Below, piece by piece: positions 53,880 through 63,194 of a stretch of 64,000 nt of DNA. The notes below the pieces were generated by a model, which was not told the DNA's origin, searched no databases, and saw nothing but the letters and a program-made list of their open reading frames with translations. The stretch spans positions 62,001 through 126,000 of the forward strand of contig NZ_CP120863.1 of NCBI RefSeq assembly GCF_026191725.2, written 5' to 3'. This DNA is from Roseibium porphyridii. GTDB taxonomy: Bacteria > Pseudomonadota > Alphaproteobacteria > Rhizobiales > Stappiaceae. A program made the position numbers and the translations under genes. Numbering within the stretch: the stretch's first letter is position 1; the number at the start of each line of letters is the position of its first letter.

Positions 53880-54800
53880 ATGATCCAGTTCATTTTGAAA
53901 CGTCTATTTGTAGCGCTCTGCGTCTGCGTTGCGGTCTCAGCTATCAGTTTCGCACTGATGTTCTTGTCAGGTGATCCGGCCATTGCCATCGCCGGATCGG
54001 GCGGCCGTGCCGAGGATGCCGAAGCAATACGCATCGCCTATGGTTTTGATCGGCCTATTCCGATCCAATATCTGGATTGGGTCTGGTCGGCGATGCGGGG
54101 GGACTTCGGTCAGTCCATTTATTTCAACATTCCTGTTTCAGAAGTGATTGGCAACCGCATCGGCGTTACCTTGAAACTCGGGATTACCGCGTTTCTTGTC
54201 GCCCTGGTGATTGCAGTTCCACTTGGCATTGCCGCCGCGCTGAAGCCCAATGGGCTTATCGACCGGATGGCGCTTGTCATCGCTGTGACCGGTCAGGCTA
54301 TCCCAAGCTTCTGGCTGGGCTTGATGGCGATTGTTGTCTTTGGTGTCTGGTACGGTTGGGTGCCGATTTCAGGTGCCCAGAAGTGGCAGGGCTACATCCT
54401 TCCGGTTCTTGTACTGAGTTATTATGCAATTCCCGCGATGATGAGGATCACGCGTTCCGGGATGATCGGCGTGTTGGGCAGCGAATATGTCAGGGCCGCA
54501 ATTGCAAAAGGGCTGCCGCAGCATCGGGTCATTTTGGGACACGCCTTGCGCAACGCGGTTCTCCCTCTGGTTTCGCTCGCAGCTGTTCAGCTTGGCTTGC
54601 TGCTATCCGGTTCAATCGTGATCGAAAGTGTCTTTGCGCTCAACGGTATGGGACGCCTTGCCTGGGAATCCCTTTTGCGCAGCGACTTGCCGGTGGTTCA
54701 GGCGATCATTCTTCTGCTGTCCTTGCTTTATGTGGTCCTCACCACAGCCGCCGATATCGTCAATGCGCTGCTCGATCCCAGACTTAGAGGAACTTCCTGA
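53880..54800 (+). CDS. Peptide-type ABC permease (DppB/OppB type)
   Basis: A 306-residue membrane protein. The N-terminus (MIQFILKRLFVALCVCVAVS) and RIAYGFDRPIPIQYLDWV near residue 45 are typical. The EAA loop is YVRAAIAKGLPQHRVILGHAL near residue 204 (family motif). It pairs with the next permease, whose ATG overlaps its stop (54800). Confidence 0.92.
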   Translation: MIQFILKRLFVALCVCVAVSAISFALMFLSGDPAIAIAGSGGRAEDAEAIRIAYGFDRPIPIQYLDWVWSAMRGDFGQSIYFNIPVSEVIGNRIGVTLKLGITAFLVALVIAVPLGIAAALKPNGLIDRMALVIAVTGQAIPSFWLGLMAIVVFGVWYGWVPISGAQKWQGYILPVLVLSYYAIPAMMRITRSGMIGVLGSEYVRAAIAKGLPQHRVILGHALRNAVLPLVSLAAVQLGLLLSGSIVIESVFALNGMGRLAWESLLRSDLPVVQAIILLLSLLYVVLTTAADIVNALLDPRLRGTS

Positions 54801-55672
54801 TGAGCGACGCAGCCTTGCCCAACAGCTTTACGGCATTCCGCCGCCGCGCTCTGCGGAACTCCGGCATAACCATCGGCGGTACAATACTTCTGGTGTTTGT
54901 CGTCATGGCGGTCTTTGCACCTCTGCTTGCTCCGCATGATCCATTCGCCCAGGACCTGAGCCGCCGTTTTTTGCCTCCCTTCTGGCAAGAGAGGTCGGTG
55001 CCGGAGCATCTGCTCGGCACGGATCACCTTGGTCGCGACTATCTATCAAGACTGATCTACGGCGCTCGGGTCTCGCTCGGTGTGGGGATTGGCGTAATCG
55101 CTATTGCAAGTGCAATCGGCATCACATTGGGGCTTCTGGGCGGCTACTTCGGTGGGCGTGTCGATATAGTGATCAGCTTTATCATAACGACCCGGCTTTC
55201 CTTGCCGATCGTGCTGGTCGCACTCGCCGCTGTTGCCGTCGGCGGGGCTTCCCTGCAAACGCTTGTGACAGTCATGGGGCTCTTGCTGTGGGACCGGTTC
55301 GCTGTCGTGACGAGGGCGGCAACCCAGAGCCTGAGAAATCAGGAATTCATCATGGGACTCCATGCAATCGGCGCCGGAAGTATCCGAATTTTGTTCCTTG
55401 AGATTCTCCCCAACATCCAGAGCACGATATTGGTTGTGGTCACGCTGGAAGTGGCAAATGTCATTCTACTTGAAGCGGCGCTTTCGTTTTTAGGGCTTGG
55501 CGTCCGGCCACCAACACCGTCCTGGGGTCTTATGATCGCGGAAGGCAGAGATAACATTTTGTTTGATCCGTGGCTGATCGCTCTGCCTGGGAGCCTCCTT
55601 TGTGTGCTGGTGCTGGCGGTGAACCTGTTTGGTGACGGTATGCGCGACATTACGGGGCCTAAAAGAAGATGA
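54800..55672 (+). CDS. Peptide-type ABC permease (DppC/OppC type)
   Basis: A 290-residue membrane protein with an N-terminal RRRALRNSGITIGG before the first helix and the family's HLLGTDHLGRDYLSRLIYG near residue 73. The EAA loop (GLHAIGAGSIRILFLEILPN) lies near residue 185. It is coupled to both neighbours by 1-4 base overlaps. No damage was seen. Confidence 0.92.
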   Translation: MSDAALPNSFTAFRRRALRNSGITIGGTILLVFVVMAVFAPLLAPHDPFAQDLSRRFLPPFWQERSVPEHLLGTDHLGRDYLSRLIYGARVSLGVGIGVIAIASAIGITLGLLGGYFGGRVDIVISFIITTRLSLPIVLVALAAVAVGGASLQTLVTVMGLLLWDRFAVVTRAATQSLRNQEFIMGLHAIGAGSIRILFLEILPNIQSTILVVVTLEVANVILLEAALSFLGLGVRPPTPSWGLMIAEGRDNILFDPWLIALPGSLLCVLVLAVNLFGDGMRDITGPKRR

Positions 55673-56667
55673 CCGAGACGCTGTTGGATTTGCGCAATCT
55701 GCATATCACCCTGCCCACTGAACAAGGTGACCTTCATGCGGTGCGCGGTGTGGACCTGAAGATTGAACCTGCGCAGACCTTGTGTCTTGTCGGAGAATCC
55801 GGTTGTGGAAAGTCTCTGACAGCAAGTGCCTTGATGGGCCTGACACCACGCTACGCAAGGACGAGAGCGGGCAGCTATAACGTTTGCGGCAATGACATCA
55901 CCGACGTTGATTCGCCGGCTCTGAAACGCCTGCGCGGCGATGCAATGGCCATGATTTTTCAGGATCCGACAGCGGCGCTCAATCCGACGCTCACCATAGG
56001 TCAACAACTGACCGAAGCCGTCATGCTTCGCGAAAAGCTGTCGCATGCAGAAGCCGACACGCGTGCCATCAATCTGCTGGAGCGTGTCGGAATTGCGCGG
56101 GCAGAAACGCGCCTTGCACGATATCCGCATGAGTTTTCAGGGGGGCAGCGACAACGGGTTATGATCGCGCAGGCTTTGATGAGCCAACCCCGATTGTTGA
56201 TCGCCGATGAACCGACAACAGCCTTGGATGTGACCATTCAGGCGCAAATTCTGGTTCTGCTCAAGGAACTGCAGGATGAACTGGGCCTGGGCATCTTACT
56301 GATTACGCATGATCTCGGTGTGGTCGCCGCAGTGGCGGATGAGGTTTCGGTGATGTATGCGGGTCGCATAGTCGAACACGCCGATTGTGATGCATTGTTC
56401 GATCTTCCGTTTCACCCCTATACACAGGGACTGATGCGCGCCATTCCGGTTCCGGGTGTCACTCCTCGCGGCAGCCACCTGCCAGCCATTCCCGGTCGCG
56501 TTCCCAGCCTGATAGGTGAAATGCCGGGATGTGCATTTCGCGAGCGCTGTTCAAGCGCAGGAGCCGATTGCGAAAGAGGTTCGGTTCCCCTGCATCGGGT
56601 TCAGTCGATCGGTAAATCCGAGCGAAGCTTCGAATGCCACCGCGTTGAAGGAGGACCCCTGGCGTGA
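55669..56667 (+). CDS. Peptide-type ABC ATPase (DppD/OppD type)
   Basis: A 332-residue ATPase. Walker A is GESGCGKSLT near residue 43, the signature FSGGQRQRVMIAQAL near residue 156, and Walker B LLIADEPTTALDVTIQ near residue 176. The C-terminal extension carries the oligopeptide motif with four cysteines typical of an iron-sulfur site in this family (PGCAFRERC, then DCERG, later FECH). It forms the ATPase pair with the next gene. Confidence 0.93.
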   Translation: MTETLLDLRNLHITLPTEQGDLHAVRGVDLKIEPAQTLCLVGESGCGKSLTASALMGLTPRYARTRAGSYNVCGNDITDVDSPALKRLRGDAMAMIFQDPTAALNPTLTIGQQLTEAVMLREKLSHAEADTRAINLLERVGIARAETRLARYPHEFSGGQRQRVMIAQALMSQPRLLIADEPTTALDVTIQAQILVLLKELQDELGLGILLITHDLGVVAAVADEVSVMYAGRIVEHADCDALFDLPFHPYTQGLMRAIPVPGVTPRGSHLPAIPGRVPSLIGEMPGCAFRERCSSAGADCERGSVPLHRVQSIGKSERSFECHRVEGGPLA

Positions 56668-57605
56668 CCTCTCCATTGATTGAAGTGGACAATTTACGCA
56701 AGTCATTCCATCTGCGCCGCGGAATGTTCAAGCCGTTGGAAGAGTTGGTCGCCGTCGACAATCTGACGCTGCATGTTAACGAGGGCGAAACACTCGGGTT
56801 GGTCGGTGAATCGGGTTGCGGCAAAAGCACGGCTTTGAAATTGATACTTGGGCTTTCTCCTGCTGATGGCGGTAGCATCCAGATCGCCGGGCAGCATGTT
56901 GACCTGATAGATGTTTCAAAACGTGTCCGTCTGATCCAGCCGGTTTTTCAAAACCCGAACGCCTCACTCAATCCTGTCCGCTCCATACGTGATCTGGTCG
57001 CGCAGCCTTTGAAACTTCACGGAGGCTCCGGTGCGGGCAGGAAGGCAGATGAAATGCTGGAACGTGTCGGGCTTCCGGCACGTCTAGCGAGTGCGTATCC
57101 GGGTGAGTTGTCCGGTGGGCAGCGCCAGCGTGTCGCAATTGCACGTGCGCTTATCCTTCGTCCGAAAGTGTTGATCTGCGACGAGCCGACGTCCGCGTTG
57201 GATGTTTCGGTGCAAGCACAGGTGATAAACCTGCTGCTGGATCTTAGACGTGACCTTGATTTGACGATGATTTTTGTAACCCATGACCTGTCCGTGGTCG
57301 AGCATCTGGCCGATAGGACAGCCGTGATGTATCTGGGCAAGAAAGTCGAAGAGGCGGGCACGGAAGATCTTTTTGCTAGCCCGCAACACCCTTATACGAA
57401 ATCGCTTTTGTCAGCGATGCTGTCACCGACCTCACGGCAGAACCTGCCTGATGTTCCGCTTGGCACCGCGGCGGCGGACCCCTTTGCGAAAACACCGGGT
57501 TGTGCGTTTGCCCCCCGTTGTCCAAATGCATCTGATATCTGCGAAACCAAACCACCAGAACTGAAGCGGCAGAAGTCTGGAATGGTTGCCTGTCACCTGC
57601 AGTAG
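56664..57605 (+). CDS. Peptide-type ABC ATPase (DppF/OppF type)
   Basis: A 313-residue ATPase starting at GTG 56664 in a GTGA overlap with the previous gene. Walker A is GESGCGKSTALKL near residue 52, the signature LSGGQRQRVAIARAL near residue 149, and Walker B VLICDEPTSALDVSVQ near residue 169. The C-terminal Cys cluster PGCAFAPRCPNASDICE matches the OppF extension. It is the last gene of the importer operon and converges with the Lrp gene. Confidence 0.93.
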   Translation: MTSPLIEVDNLRKSFHLRRGMFKPLEELVAVDNLTLHVNEGETLGLVGESGCGKSTALKLILGLSPADGGSIQIAGQHVDLIDVSKRVRLIQPVFQNPNASLNPVRSIRDLVAQPLKLHGGSGAGRKADEMLERVGLPARLASAYPGELSGGQRQRVAIARALILRPKVLICDEPTSALDVSVQAQVINLLLDLRRDLDLTMIFVTHDLSVVEHLADRTAVMYLGKKVEEAGTEDLFASPQHPYTKSLLSAMLSPTSRQNLPDVPLGTAAADPFAKTPGCAFAPRCPNASDICETKPPELKRQKSGMVACHLQ

Positions 57606-57652
57606 CCCCTTTGGCCCTGCAGGTGCTGCGGCGATGCATTTCTACCCGCAGA

Positions 57653-58135
57653 TCAGCTGCCTGTGATCCCTCCGTCTTTGATCGCCTCCATGCTTACATA
57701 GGTCGAAGAACTCGCCACATGAGGGAGTGTGGAGATCCGTTCTCCAAGGACCTTTCTGTATGACTGAATATCGGTTGTTCGCACTTTGAGCAGATAATCG
57801 AAAGGACCGGCTATCATGTGGACCTGTTCAATCTCCGGCACGGTCATCACCGCGGCGTTGAAATTGCTCAGTGCGGCTTCGGTCGTGTCGTGCAACTTCA
57901 CCTCTACAAACGCAACATGGGTCAAATCGAGTTTTTGCGGATTGAGCAGCGCACGAAATCCGAGAATGTAGTTGCTTTCAATGAGACGTTTAAGCCGTAC
58001 AGTACAAGGAGTTGCTGACATCCCGAGCTTTTTTGCGAGCTGTGTTATGGCAATCCGGCCATCCAAGGCAACAATTTCAAGAATCTTCCGATCGAATCGG
58101 TCTAATTCACTATCTTTTTTAAATTTGATCGCCAT
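57653..58135 (-). CDS. Lrp/AsnC-family regulator of proline catabolism
   Basis: A 160-residue protein. The helix-turn-helix (ITQLAKKLGMSATPCTVRLKRL, residues about 35-56 as a family region) precedes a RAM ligand domain (EIEQVHMIAGPFDYLLKVR). It is divergent from putA, with an AT-rich 116-base gap suited to Lrp binding. In alphaproteobacteria an Lrp-type PutR in this position activates putA with proline. That role is inferred from position. Confidence 0.9.
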   Translation of the reverse strand: MAIKFKKDSELDRFDRKILEIVALDGRIAITQLAKKLGMSATPCTVRLKRLIESNYILGFRALLNPQKLDLTHVAFVEVKLHDTTEAALSNFNAAVMTVPEIEQVHMIAGPFDYLLKVRTTDIQSYRKVLGERISTLPHVASSSTYVSMEAIKDGGITGS

Positions 58136-58251
58136 TTCACACGCCGAAGGAGGTATTTTTAGTTTTTTCCAATTGTGAATTTTTATTTTTAAGTCAAAGT
58201 CACTTTGTGGGCAATGGTATGATTACTCAACTGTTTTGTTGGAGCTGCACC

Positions 58252-61200
58252 ATGACCAAACTTTCCACCCTTCGCCGGCACATCCGCGACCTGCATCTGG
58301 CGGAAGAACAGGAGGTATTGTCAAAACTTGTTTCAAAAGACGGGCTGAGCCATGACGAAACGATCCGGGTGTCTGAGCAAGCGGCTGGTCTCGTCCAAAA
58401 AATAAGAGACACAGCAAGTCCTGGGTTGATGGACGTGTTTTTGGCCGAATACGGACTTTCGACCGACGAGGGCGTATCGCTCATGTGCCTTGCCGAAGCA
58501 TTGTTACGGGTCCCTGATGCGCCCACAGTTGATGATCTGATTGAAGACAAGATCGCGCCATCCTCCTGGGGAGCTCATCTAGGAAACTCTAGCTCGCCGC
58601 TTGTAAACGCGTCGACTTGGGCGCTGATGCTGACAGGCAAGGTACTGAAACAGCCCGAAACAACCAATCTCGCCGATACTTTACGCGGAGCAGTCAAACG
58701 GCTCGGGGAACCCGTCATCCGGACAGCGGTCAAGCGGGCCATGAAGGAGATGGGCCACCAGTTCGTACTCGGCCAAACCATCGCGGAAGCTGTGAGGCGC
58801 GGCAAGGCGAATGAGCGGAAGGGATATACATATTCCTACGACATGCTCGGTGAAGCCGCATTGACGGCTACGGATGCGGCAGGCTTCTTCAACTCTTATG
58901 CGGATGCGATCCAAACCCTCGCCAGGGAGGCCACGCATCCTGAGCCACGCGACAATCCCGGAATTTCCATAAAGCTGTCGGCGTTGCATCCCCGATATGA
59001 AGTGAGCCAGAGCGCGCGGGTCATGGACGAACTTGTTCCACGTGTCAAAGAACTGGCTCTTTTGGCGAAGAATGCGGGCATGGGTCTCAACATCGATGCG
59101 GAAGAGGCCGACCGACTCGATCTTTCGCTTGATGTGATTGAAGCCGTTGTCCGGTCGCCCGAATTTGCCGGATGGAGCGGTTTCGGTGTTGTTGTGCAGG
59201 CCTACGGAAAAAGGGCCTCATCGGTTCTTGACTGGCTCTATGCTCTCGCGGAGGAGCTCGACCGGACGTTTATGGTGCGTCTTGTAAAGGGTGCGTACTG
59301 GGACACGGAGATCAAGCAGGCGCAAGTGGACGGAACGGCTGGATTTCCTGTGTTCACACATAAACCGGCAACCGACGTTTCCTATATCTGCTGTGCCCGC
59401 AAGCTTCTGAACTATGGCGATCGGATATATCCGCAGTTCGCCACACACAATGCCCACACGGTCTGCGCCATTCTTGAGATGGCCAGGGACGGTCAGGCTT
59501 ATGAGTTTCAGCGCCTGCACGGTATGGGAGAGTCATTGCATCAGCTGGTGAAGGATGAAGAAAACACACGCTGCCGCATTTACGCACCCGTCGGCGCACA
59601 CCGCGATCTATTGGCCTATCTTGTCAGACGGCTCTTGGAAAACGGCGCGAACAGTTCATTCGTCAATCAGATTGTCGATAAGGAAATCAGCCCGCAGGTT
59701 ATTGCCTCGGATCCCTTTGTTGCACTTCAAAAGATCGGATCCGCACAGAACAAGGCGGTTGTCCGGCCACCAGACCTCTTTAGGCCAGAACGTGTGAACT
59801 CCAAAGGCTGGGATTTGCGCCATCGGACAGACCTGGATGGTTTTCATGCGGCCCGTAATCGTTTCAAGTCACATCAGTGGGTGGTCACCCCGACTATTGC
59901 GGGCGAGGTCTGGGCCGCGGAGGCAAGGGAGGTCCACTCGCCCTCTGATCCCTCAGAGATTGTTGGATATGTCTCCCACACAACGCCGGAACAGGTGGAA
60001 ACCGCACTGAAGAGCGCCCGCAGCTGGGCCGGTGCCAGTGCACAGGAGCGCTCAGATACCCTCAACAGGGCCGCAGATCTTTATGAGAAATCCTCCGGTG
60101 AGATTTTCGCCGCCCTGAGCCGCGAAGCCGGTAAATCCGGGCCAGATGCCATAGCCGAAATCCGGGAGGCTGTCGATTTCCTACGGTATTATGGTGCAGA
60201 GGCGGTGCGCCTGGGCGGTTTTCAAGAGCGCGGTGTCATCTCCTGTATTTCACCGTGGAACTTTCCTCTGGCTATCTTTACCGGCCAAATTGCTGCAGCC
60301 CTCGCGGCTGGAAACGGAGTGTTGGCAAAACCGGCCGATCCGACACCCATTGTTGCGTCCATCGGAGTTCGGCTGTTGCACAAAGCCGGAGTTCCCTTGT
60401 CTGTATTGCAACTGGTTCCTGGAGCGGGCTCGGTTGTCGGCGCCCGGATAACCACCGACCCTCGGGTAAACGGCATCTGTTTCACCGGTTCGACTGGAGT
60501 CGCCCAGAAAATCAGCCGGGACTCTGCAGAGCGGCTGGAACCGGATGCCACCTTCATTGCGGAAACCGGCGGGTTGAACGCCATGATCGTCGATTCCACT
60601 GCATTGCCCGAACAGGCGGTCAAGGACATCGTGAACTCTGCGTTCCAGTCTGCGGGGCAGCGCTGTTCGGCGCTTCGGGTGCTCTATCTGCAGAAGGACA
60701 TCGCCGATACCTTTCTGGAAATGCTTTTTGGGGCGATGGACGAACTAAGGCTCGGGAATCCCTGGGACCTTGCCGTCGATGTCGGTCCTATCATCACAGA
60801 AAAAGCGCGCCGGGAAATTCAGGAGCACGTGGACACGGCTTCAAGGGACGGAAAGTTGCTTAAGCAGGTGAAATACCCGGGTCAGGGGTACTTCGTCGGG
60901 CCCGCCGTGATTGAGGTTTCTGGTGTCCAGGACCTTGAAAAGGAAATTTTTGGTCCGGTGTTGCATGTCGCCTTGTTCGAAGCCGATGAAATCGACCGGA
61001 TCATCGAGTCCATCAACGCCAGCGACTATGGTTTGACTTTTGGACTGCATACGCGGATCGATGATCGTGTACAGCATATCACCAGCAAGCTGAATGTCGG
61101 CAATATGTATGTAAACCGCAATCAGATCGGCGCAATTGTCGGGTCTCAACCCTTCGGAGGCGAGGGGCTTTCAGGGACAGGTCCCAAGGCCGGCGGACCA

Positions 61201-61743
61201 CATTACGTAAAACGGTTCAAGAAGCTGAACTTGCCGCTCAACGCGGTCGTAAGTGGCGAGACTGCCGATTTCCAGATTGTCCAGTCGGTGTTGTCGTCTG
61301 TTCAGGCGGAGCCTCCTATTGCGTTGGAAACCCGTGACATGCCCGGTCCGACAGGAGAATCCAATCGCTGGTCAACCTATGGCCGCGGGACTGTTTTGTG
61401 CCTCGGACCAAGTTTGGCGGATGCTTTGGAGCAGGCTCGGATCGCCCGTGAAGTGGGCTGTACGGCGGTCGTCGTTGTGCCGGAGGCCTCCGGAGATCTG
61501 AGCGTTTCTGGCTTTCTGGACCGCGGTGCGCTGGCCACCCTAGAAGGGTTCGATGCAGTCGCTCTCTGGTCTGACCTTTCAGATCTGACCGAAGCCCGCA
61601 GGGCGCTTGCGCGGCGGAAAGGGCCTCTAATTCCGCTTATAGCTTCGGACGCGATGGCTGATTTTTGCGTGTTGGAGCGTCATCTGTGCATCGATACGAC
61701 GGCCTCCGGCGGCAACGCGTCGCTTCTCGCAGCTCAGTTGTAG
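58252..61743 (+). CDS. putA: Bifunctional proline dehydrogenase / glutamate-semialdehyde dehydrogenase
   Basis: A 1163-residue PutA starting at ATG 58252, with GGAG six bases upstream. It oxidises proline to P5C with FAD, then to glutamate with NAD. The proline dehydrogenase barrel has RLVKGAYWDTEIKQAQVDG near residue 343 and FATHNAHTV near residue 398. The aldehyde dehydrogenase half has ISPWNFPLAIF near residue 664, the Glu motif IAETGGLNAMI near residue 772 and the catalytic Cys in SAGQRCSAL near residue 805. It has no N-terminal ribbon-helix-helix domain, so it is not self-repressing; the divergent Lrp gene fits as the regulator. A C-terminal domain of about 150 residues follows. Confidence 0.95.
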   Translation: MTKLSTLRRHIRDLHLAEEQEVLSKLVSKDGLSHDETIRVSEQAAGLVQKIRDTASPGLMDVFLAEYGLSTDEGVSLMCLAEALLRVPDAPTVDDLIEDKIAPSSWGAHLGNSSSPLVNASTWALMLTGKVLKQPETTNLADTLRGAVKRLGEPVIRTAVKRAMKEMGHQFVLGQTIAEAVRRGKANERKGYTYSYDMLGEAALTATDAAGFFNSYADAIQTLAREATHPEPRDNPGISIKLSALHPRYEVSQSARVMDELVPRVKELALLAKNAGMGLNIDAEEADRLDLSLDVIEAVVRSPEFAGWSGFGVVVQAYGKRASSVLDWLYALAEELDRTFMVRLVKGAYWDTEIKQAQVDGTAGFPVFTHKPATDVSYICCARKLLNYGDRIYPQFATHNAHTVCAILEMARDGQAYEFQRLHGMGESLHQLVKDEENTRCRIYAPVGAHRDLLAYLVRRLLENGANSSFVNQIVDKEISPQVIASDPFVALQKIGSAQNKAVVRPPDLFRPERVNSKGWDLRHRTDLDGFHAARNRFKSHQWVVTPTIAGEVWAAEAREVHSPSDPSEIVGYVSHTTPEQVETALKSARSWAGASAQERSDTLNRAADLYEKSSGEIFAALSREAGKSGPDAIAEIREAVDFLRYYGAEAVRLGGFQERGVISCISPWNFPLAIFTGQIAAALAAGNGVLAKPADPTPIVASIGVRLLHKAGVPLSVLQLVPGAGSVVGARITTDPRVNGICFTGSTGVAQKISRDSAERLEPDATFIAETGGLNAMIVDSTALPEQAVKDIVNSAFQSAGQRCSALRVLYLQKDIADTFLEMLFGAMDELRLGNPWDLAVDVGPIITEKARREIQEHVDTASRDGKLLKQVKYPGQGYFVGPAVIEVSGVQDLEKEIFGPVLHVALFEADEIDRIIESINASDYGLTFGLHTRIDDRVQHITSKLNVGNMYVNRNQIGAIVGSQPFGGEGLSGTGPKAGGPHYVKRFKKLNLPLNAVVSGETADFQIVQSVLSSVQAEPPIALETRDMPGPTGESNRWSTYGRGTVLCLGPSLADALEQARIAREVGCTAVVVVPEASGDLSVSGFLDRGALATLEGFDAVALWSDLSDLTEARRALARRKGPLIPLIASDAMADFCVLERHLCIDTTASGGNASLLAAQL

Positions 61744-61850
61744 AAGGCATATTTTGTCCGACTTCATATTGACCTGAGGTTGTGGACGGCCTCCGCATTG
61801 GCGCAGTGTGCGATGATTTGGCCGTTGAGCCAGGTCTAAGGAGCATTTCC

Positions 61851-62664
61851 ATGCATCAGGATATTACCGTTGTCGGTCTCGATCTCGCCAAGCGGGTTTT
61901 TCAGGTTCATGCTATTCAGCGCCGACGGAAAAGTCGTCGCGAAACGCAAGTTACGCCGAAGCGAAATCGTCCCCTTCTTCTCTGCGCTGCGACCATGCCT
62001 TATCGGGATGGAGACCTGTGCCCGTGCACACCACTGGGGTCGGGAGGTTATTGCTCTCGGCCATAAGGTCCGGTCGATGCCACCAGTATAGGTCAAACCC
62101 AATGTGATACGAGAGAAGACAGATGCAGCTTTCGCCGAAGCGATCAGTGAAACGGTAACAAGGCCGACGATGAGGTTCGTCGCCGTCAAAAGCCGACAGC
62201 AACAGGGCGTGCTCATCTGGCCCAATTGGGCTTGGACACTGCTACTGGACCTGGTGGCGTCAGAGCACTTACCGGTTTGTGCACAAGCTGCAGGACGATC
62301 TCCCGTCCCATGCGTACACCGCTCTATTCTCGATCATCGAGCAACTTGAAAAGCTCGCTGAGGAGATCGAAAGATTTGAGAAGCAAATCCTGGCTTGGCA
62401 TCGCTCCGATGACACCAGCCGCCGATTGGCTACTATACCAGGCATCGGACCGATCACGGCTTCTGCCATTGCAGCAACTGACCCGGACCCAGGACAATTC
62501 CGGACGGGTCGTCAGTTCGGTACTTGGCTTGGCCTGACGCCGCGCCCCAACAGCTCAGGAGGAAAGGATCGATTTGGCGGCATCAGCAAACAAGGAGACG
62601 GGTATCTCAGACGACTGCTGGTGGTTGGGGCAACCGCGATCGTGCGGAGGGTGGCCAAACGCGA
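61851..62664 (+). pseudogene. IS110-family transposase, multiply frameshifted
   Basis: ATG 61851 opens with DITVVGLDLAKRVFQVHAI, the DEDD-domain start. The frame then shifts to KVVAKRKLRRSEIVPFFSAL and IGMETCARAHHWGREV, shifts again to IREKTDAAFAEAISETVTRP, and again to IEQLEKLAEEIERFEKQI and the Tnp20 part LATIPGIGPITASAIAATDP. At least three frame changes are needed. It ends at AKRE, where an unrelated permease sequence begins. It is not a copy of the intact element at 43655. Confidence 0.82.
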
Positions 62665-62890
62665 AATTCGCCTTGCCTACGGTATGCTGTTGCCGACGTT
62701 TTTGATTGTTCTGTCCATCGTCTTGTTTCCACTGGCTGCCAAATTTGGATCAGCTTCAAGCCCGTTGGGCTTGGCGACCTAAAGTCCCCCGCTCCCACCG
62801 TAAATGAGCGCATCAGAGGTGATGCAACGGCGGTCGTGGATATGGTGAGTGTTACATTTCGCGTTCACAACTCTTCCCGGCGTGGCGCTC
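62665..62890 (+). pseudogene. Sugar ABC permease (MalF type), N-terminal fragment
   Basis: Directly after the transposase remnant the frame reads RLAYGMLLPTFLIVLSIVLF and PLAAK, a permease first helix. One missing T in the AAATTTGG run (about 62743) shifts it to ISFKPVGLGDLKSPAPTVNE, the continuation in related permeases. Then SVTFRVHNSSRRG suggests the periplasmic loop. The rest of the gene is absent. It was cut or replaced by the IS110 insertion. Confidence 0.55.
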
Positions 62891-62891
62891 T

Positions 62892-63194
62892 TTGCGACGT
62901 GGTCACGAAAGACAACTTTCCGCCAAGAACCAATTTCTTCGAAACGGATCTCCGCTCAAGGATGCGCACCAGAAACTCGACAAAGCCGTGCGTCACGCGC
63001 AGGGCATGACGAAGTCAGATGATCCGCTAGAGTTCCTTCTCGATCTCAACCAAACCGTGGCAGCAAGGGACGTGGCTACTGAATCGGTAACTGGCCCAGG
63101 AATCCCTGCATCATTCAAAGCCAATTCCAAGCTATTGTCTGGTGACAGATTTTTGTTTGCCAAAACCCTAACGACCGAAAGTGCGTCACCTTAA
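62892..63194 (+). pseudogene. Possible C-terminal tail of a large DNA methyltransferase
   Basis: The frame contains PLKDAHQKLDKAVRHAQGM, then SDDPLEFLLDLNQTVAARD and VTGPGIPAS. The order LDxAV, then a short Asp-Asp segment, then an LxLN helix with a GP-P ending resembles the tail of MmeI-like class I SAM-dependent DNA methyltransferases. No catalytic motif is present. The match is from memory of family pattern and is weak. Confidence 0.3.
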
